NCBI GenBank assembly: GCA_964413425.1
Contig: CAYPST010000009.1
Span: forward strand, 1-64,000
Length of the DNA: 64,000 nucleotides
From: DATFLS01 sp964413425
GTDB lineage: Bacteria > Fidelibacterota > JAANXI01
Direction of reading: 5' to 3'
The stretch's first letter is position 1. Every line of letters starts with the position of its first letter. The position numbers and the translations under genes are program-made. Below are positions 63,166-64,000 of this stretch, piece after piece. The notes beneath the pieces were generated by a model. The model was given only the letters and a program-made list of their open reading frames with translations. It made no database searches and was not told the DNA's origin.

Positions 63166-64000
63166 TTAAAGCTCTTCAATAACTCGTGTCCCGTGTTGCG
63201 TTAAGACATACTTCCCGGTTTTGGGAGCGCCGACAAATGTGATGAGCGCCATTTCTTTCAGGGCTTTGAGGTCCCGTTTGATGGTTTTATGGGAGACATC
63301 AAAGCGGTCTTCCAGCATATCATAATCGAGGGTTTGCCCCTTTACCACCTGATCCAGAATGGCGATCTTTCTTTCTAACGGGTCGCCGATCAACCCGAAT
63401 TCTTCACCGAACCGCTCGGAAAATCCCTCGCTCCTTACCTTTTGTTTCGCGGCACCGGATTCGGTCACCGGTTCTTTCCGCTTACGTCGTTTTGGAGGGG
63501 GTGGCGCGAGTGGTTTTTTCGGCGGCGCCGGTTCACGCTGAGTAACCACTGGTACCGGTGTTTGCATCCGGACGGCAAAGGTCTGGTTGAAGTCGAACTG
63601 AACCGGCGGCAATCCGGCTTTCTGAAACTGCTGCTGGATAGTCCGAATCCCGCTTCCGGTGGCAGTCATATAGCCAATCTTTTTCATGAGCCCGGCGATG
63701 TTCGGATTCCGGTGCTGGATCCCAATCCCGAACTGATCCTCGGACATTCCGCCAGGCAATCCCCCGGGAGTGGTCACAAGGATGCGATCATCGAATAATT
63801 CAATTTTTGTATTCATACCCTTTTCAAAATAATTCCTGTGGGTCACCGCATTCACAATCACTTCCCGCATTGCCTGGTATGGGAGCGCCGTGGCACCTGT
63901 TTCCCCCGGTGTATCAGAGGGCTCATCTTGCACCCGCACATTCTCTTTGATAAAATCAAGTGCTCCGTCAATCGCTGAGAGAATGTCTTCGTTGTTGCTT
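63166..64000 (-). CDS. ATP-dependent DNA helicase RecG-like / AlbA_2 transcriptional regulator, 5' end outside the window
   Basis: The frame stays open to the right edge (at least 278 residues), so the gene starts beyond it. Visible parts: an HATPase_c_4-type region (AMREVIVNAVTHRNY, LFDDRILVTTPGGLPGG, ATGSGIRTIQ) as in the C-terminal part of AlbA_2/RecG-like regulators. A long proline/lysine linker (PPKKPLAPPPPKRRKRK) follows, then a C-terminal winged-helix (DYDMLEDRFDVSHKTIKRDLKALKE). The linker and extra winged helix are elaborations of the usual layout. DNA binding and regulation are inferred. Confidence 0.78.
   Translation of the reverse strand, partial: SNNEDILSAIDGALDFIKENVRVQDEPSDTPGETGATALPYQAMREVIVNAVTHRNYFEKGMNTKIELFDDRILVTTPGGLPGGMSEDQFGIGIQHRNPNIAGLMKKIGYMTATGSGIRTIQQQFQKAGLPPVQFDFNQTFAVRMQTPVPVVTQREPAPPKKPLAPPPPKRRKRKEPVTESGAAKQKVRSEGFSERFGEEFGLIGDPLERKIAILDQVVKGQTLDYDMLEDRFDVSHKTIKRDLKALKEMALITFVGAPKTGKYVLTQHGTRVIEEL

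Overview
The window looks like a chromosomal stretch of a Gram-negative, probably anaerobic or facultative bacterium of moderate GC. I see outer-membrane beta-barrels, many lipoprotein or Sec signal peptides, a group 3d NAD-linked [NiFe]-hydrogenase, a 2-hydroxyacyl-CoA dehydratase-type activase, mannosylglycerate synthesis, a DUF5916 barrel protein, a serpin and CcmF. That mix, plus gene-poor gaps full of dispersed inverted repeats, suggests an FCB-group lineage (Calditrichota, Marinimicrobia, KSB1 or Rhodothermota-like). This is inference: no rRNA or phylogenetic marker was aligned. No phage, plasmid, CRISPR array or complete insertion sequence was seen.

Layout. 0.5-2.6 kb: orphan HNH endonuclease and a secreted serine beta-lactamase-like hydrolase. 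2.9 kb: tRNA-Lys. 3.2-6.1 kb: a tight three-gene operon (GNAT-like acyltransferase, extended SDR, PAP2 membrane phosphatase/transferase) that resembles a bacterial ceramide/sphingolipid module. 6.4-7.4 kb: AcuI/YhdH-type reductase. 8.0-8.2 kb: 21-bp minisatellite. 8.4-14.3 kb: hoxEFUYH plus the hoxW protease, on the minus strand. 15.9-20.3 kb: a CoA-dehydratase activase system split into two genes. 20.8-23.7 kb: coiled-coil membrane protein, PfkB kinase, biotin ligase and BioY. 24.1-28.3 kb: GH38 alpha-mannosidase overlapping a radical SAM gene. 29.2-31.8 kb: DUF5916 outer-membrane protein. 31.9-33.4 kb: B12-binding radical SAM. 34.9-36.9 kb: mpgS-mpgP for the compatible solute mannosylglycerate. 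37.0-39.4 kb: RarD-like permease and phosphofructokinase.

39.8-50.3 kb is a minus-strand run of envelope and secreted genes: lipoproteins, small membrane proteins, a serpin, two outer-membrane barrels, a stand-alone FlgI C-terminal-like domain, a short rod-protein-like ORF, an S41 protease and a PHP phosphoesterase. One barrel gene appears to start at ATT. 51.0-64.0 kb is mostly plus strand: DoxX, NAD-type isocitrate dehydrogenase, SDR, REC-HDOD regulator, CcmF with a C-terminal zinc ribbon, fetAB metal exporter, a DUF1684 lipoprotein, ychF, and a truncated AlbA/RecG-like regulator at the edge.

The most striking feature is the intergenic DNA. At least four families of dispersed inverted repeats occupy gaps. 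Family A has arms built from short CACGCAGAT-like words (six copies plus a solo end). Family B is MITE-like, with TGAGTCTGTTTAGAAAA ends. Families C and D occur as two oppositely oriented copies and one copy. Family A copies sit inside the hox operon (twice) and between fetA and fetB. Family B ends lie 30-40 bp from the starts of the isocitrate dehydrogenase and alpha-mannosidase genes.
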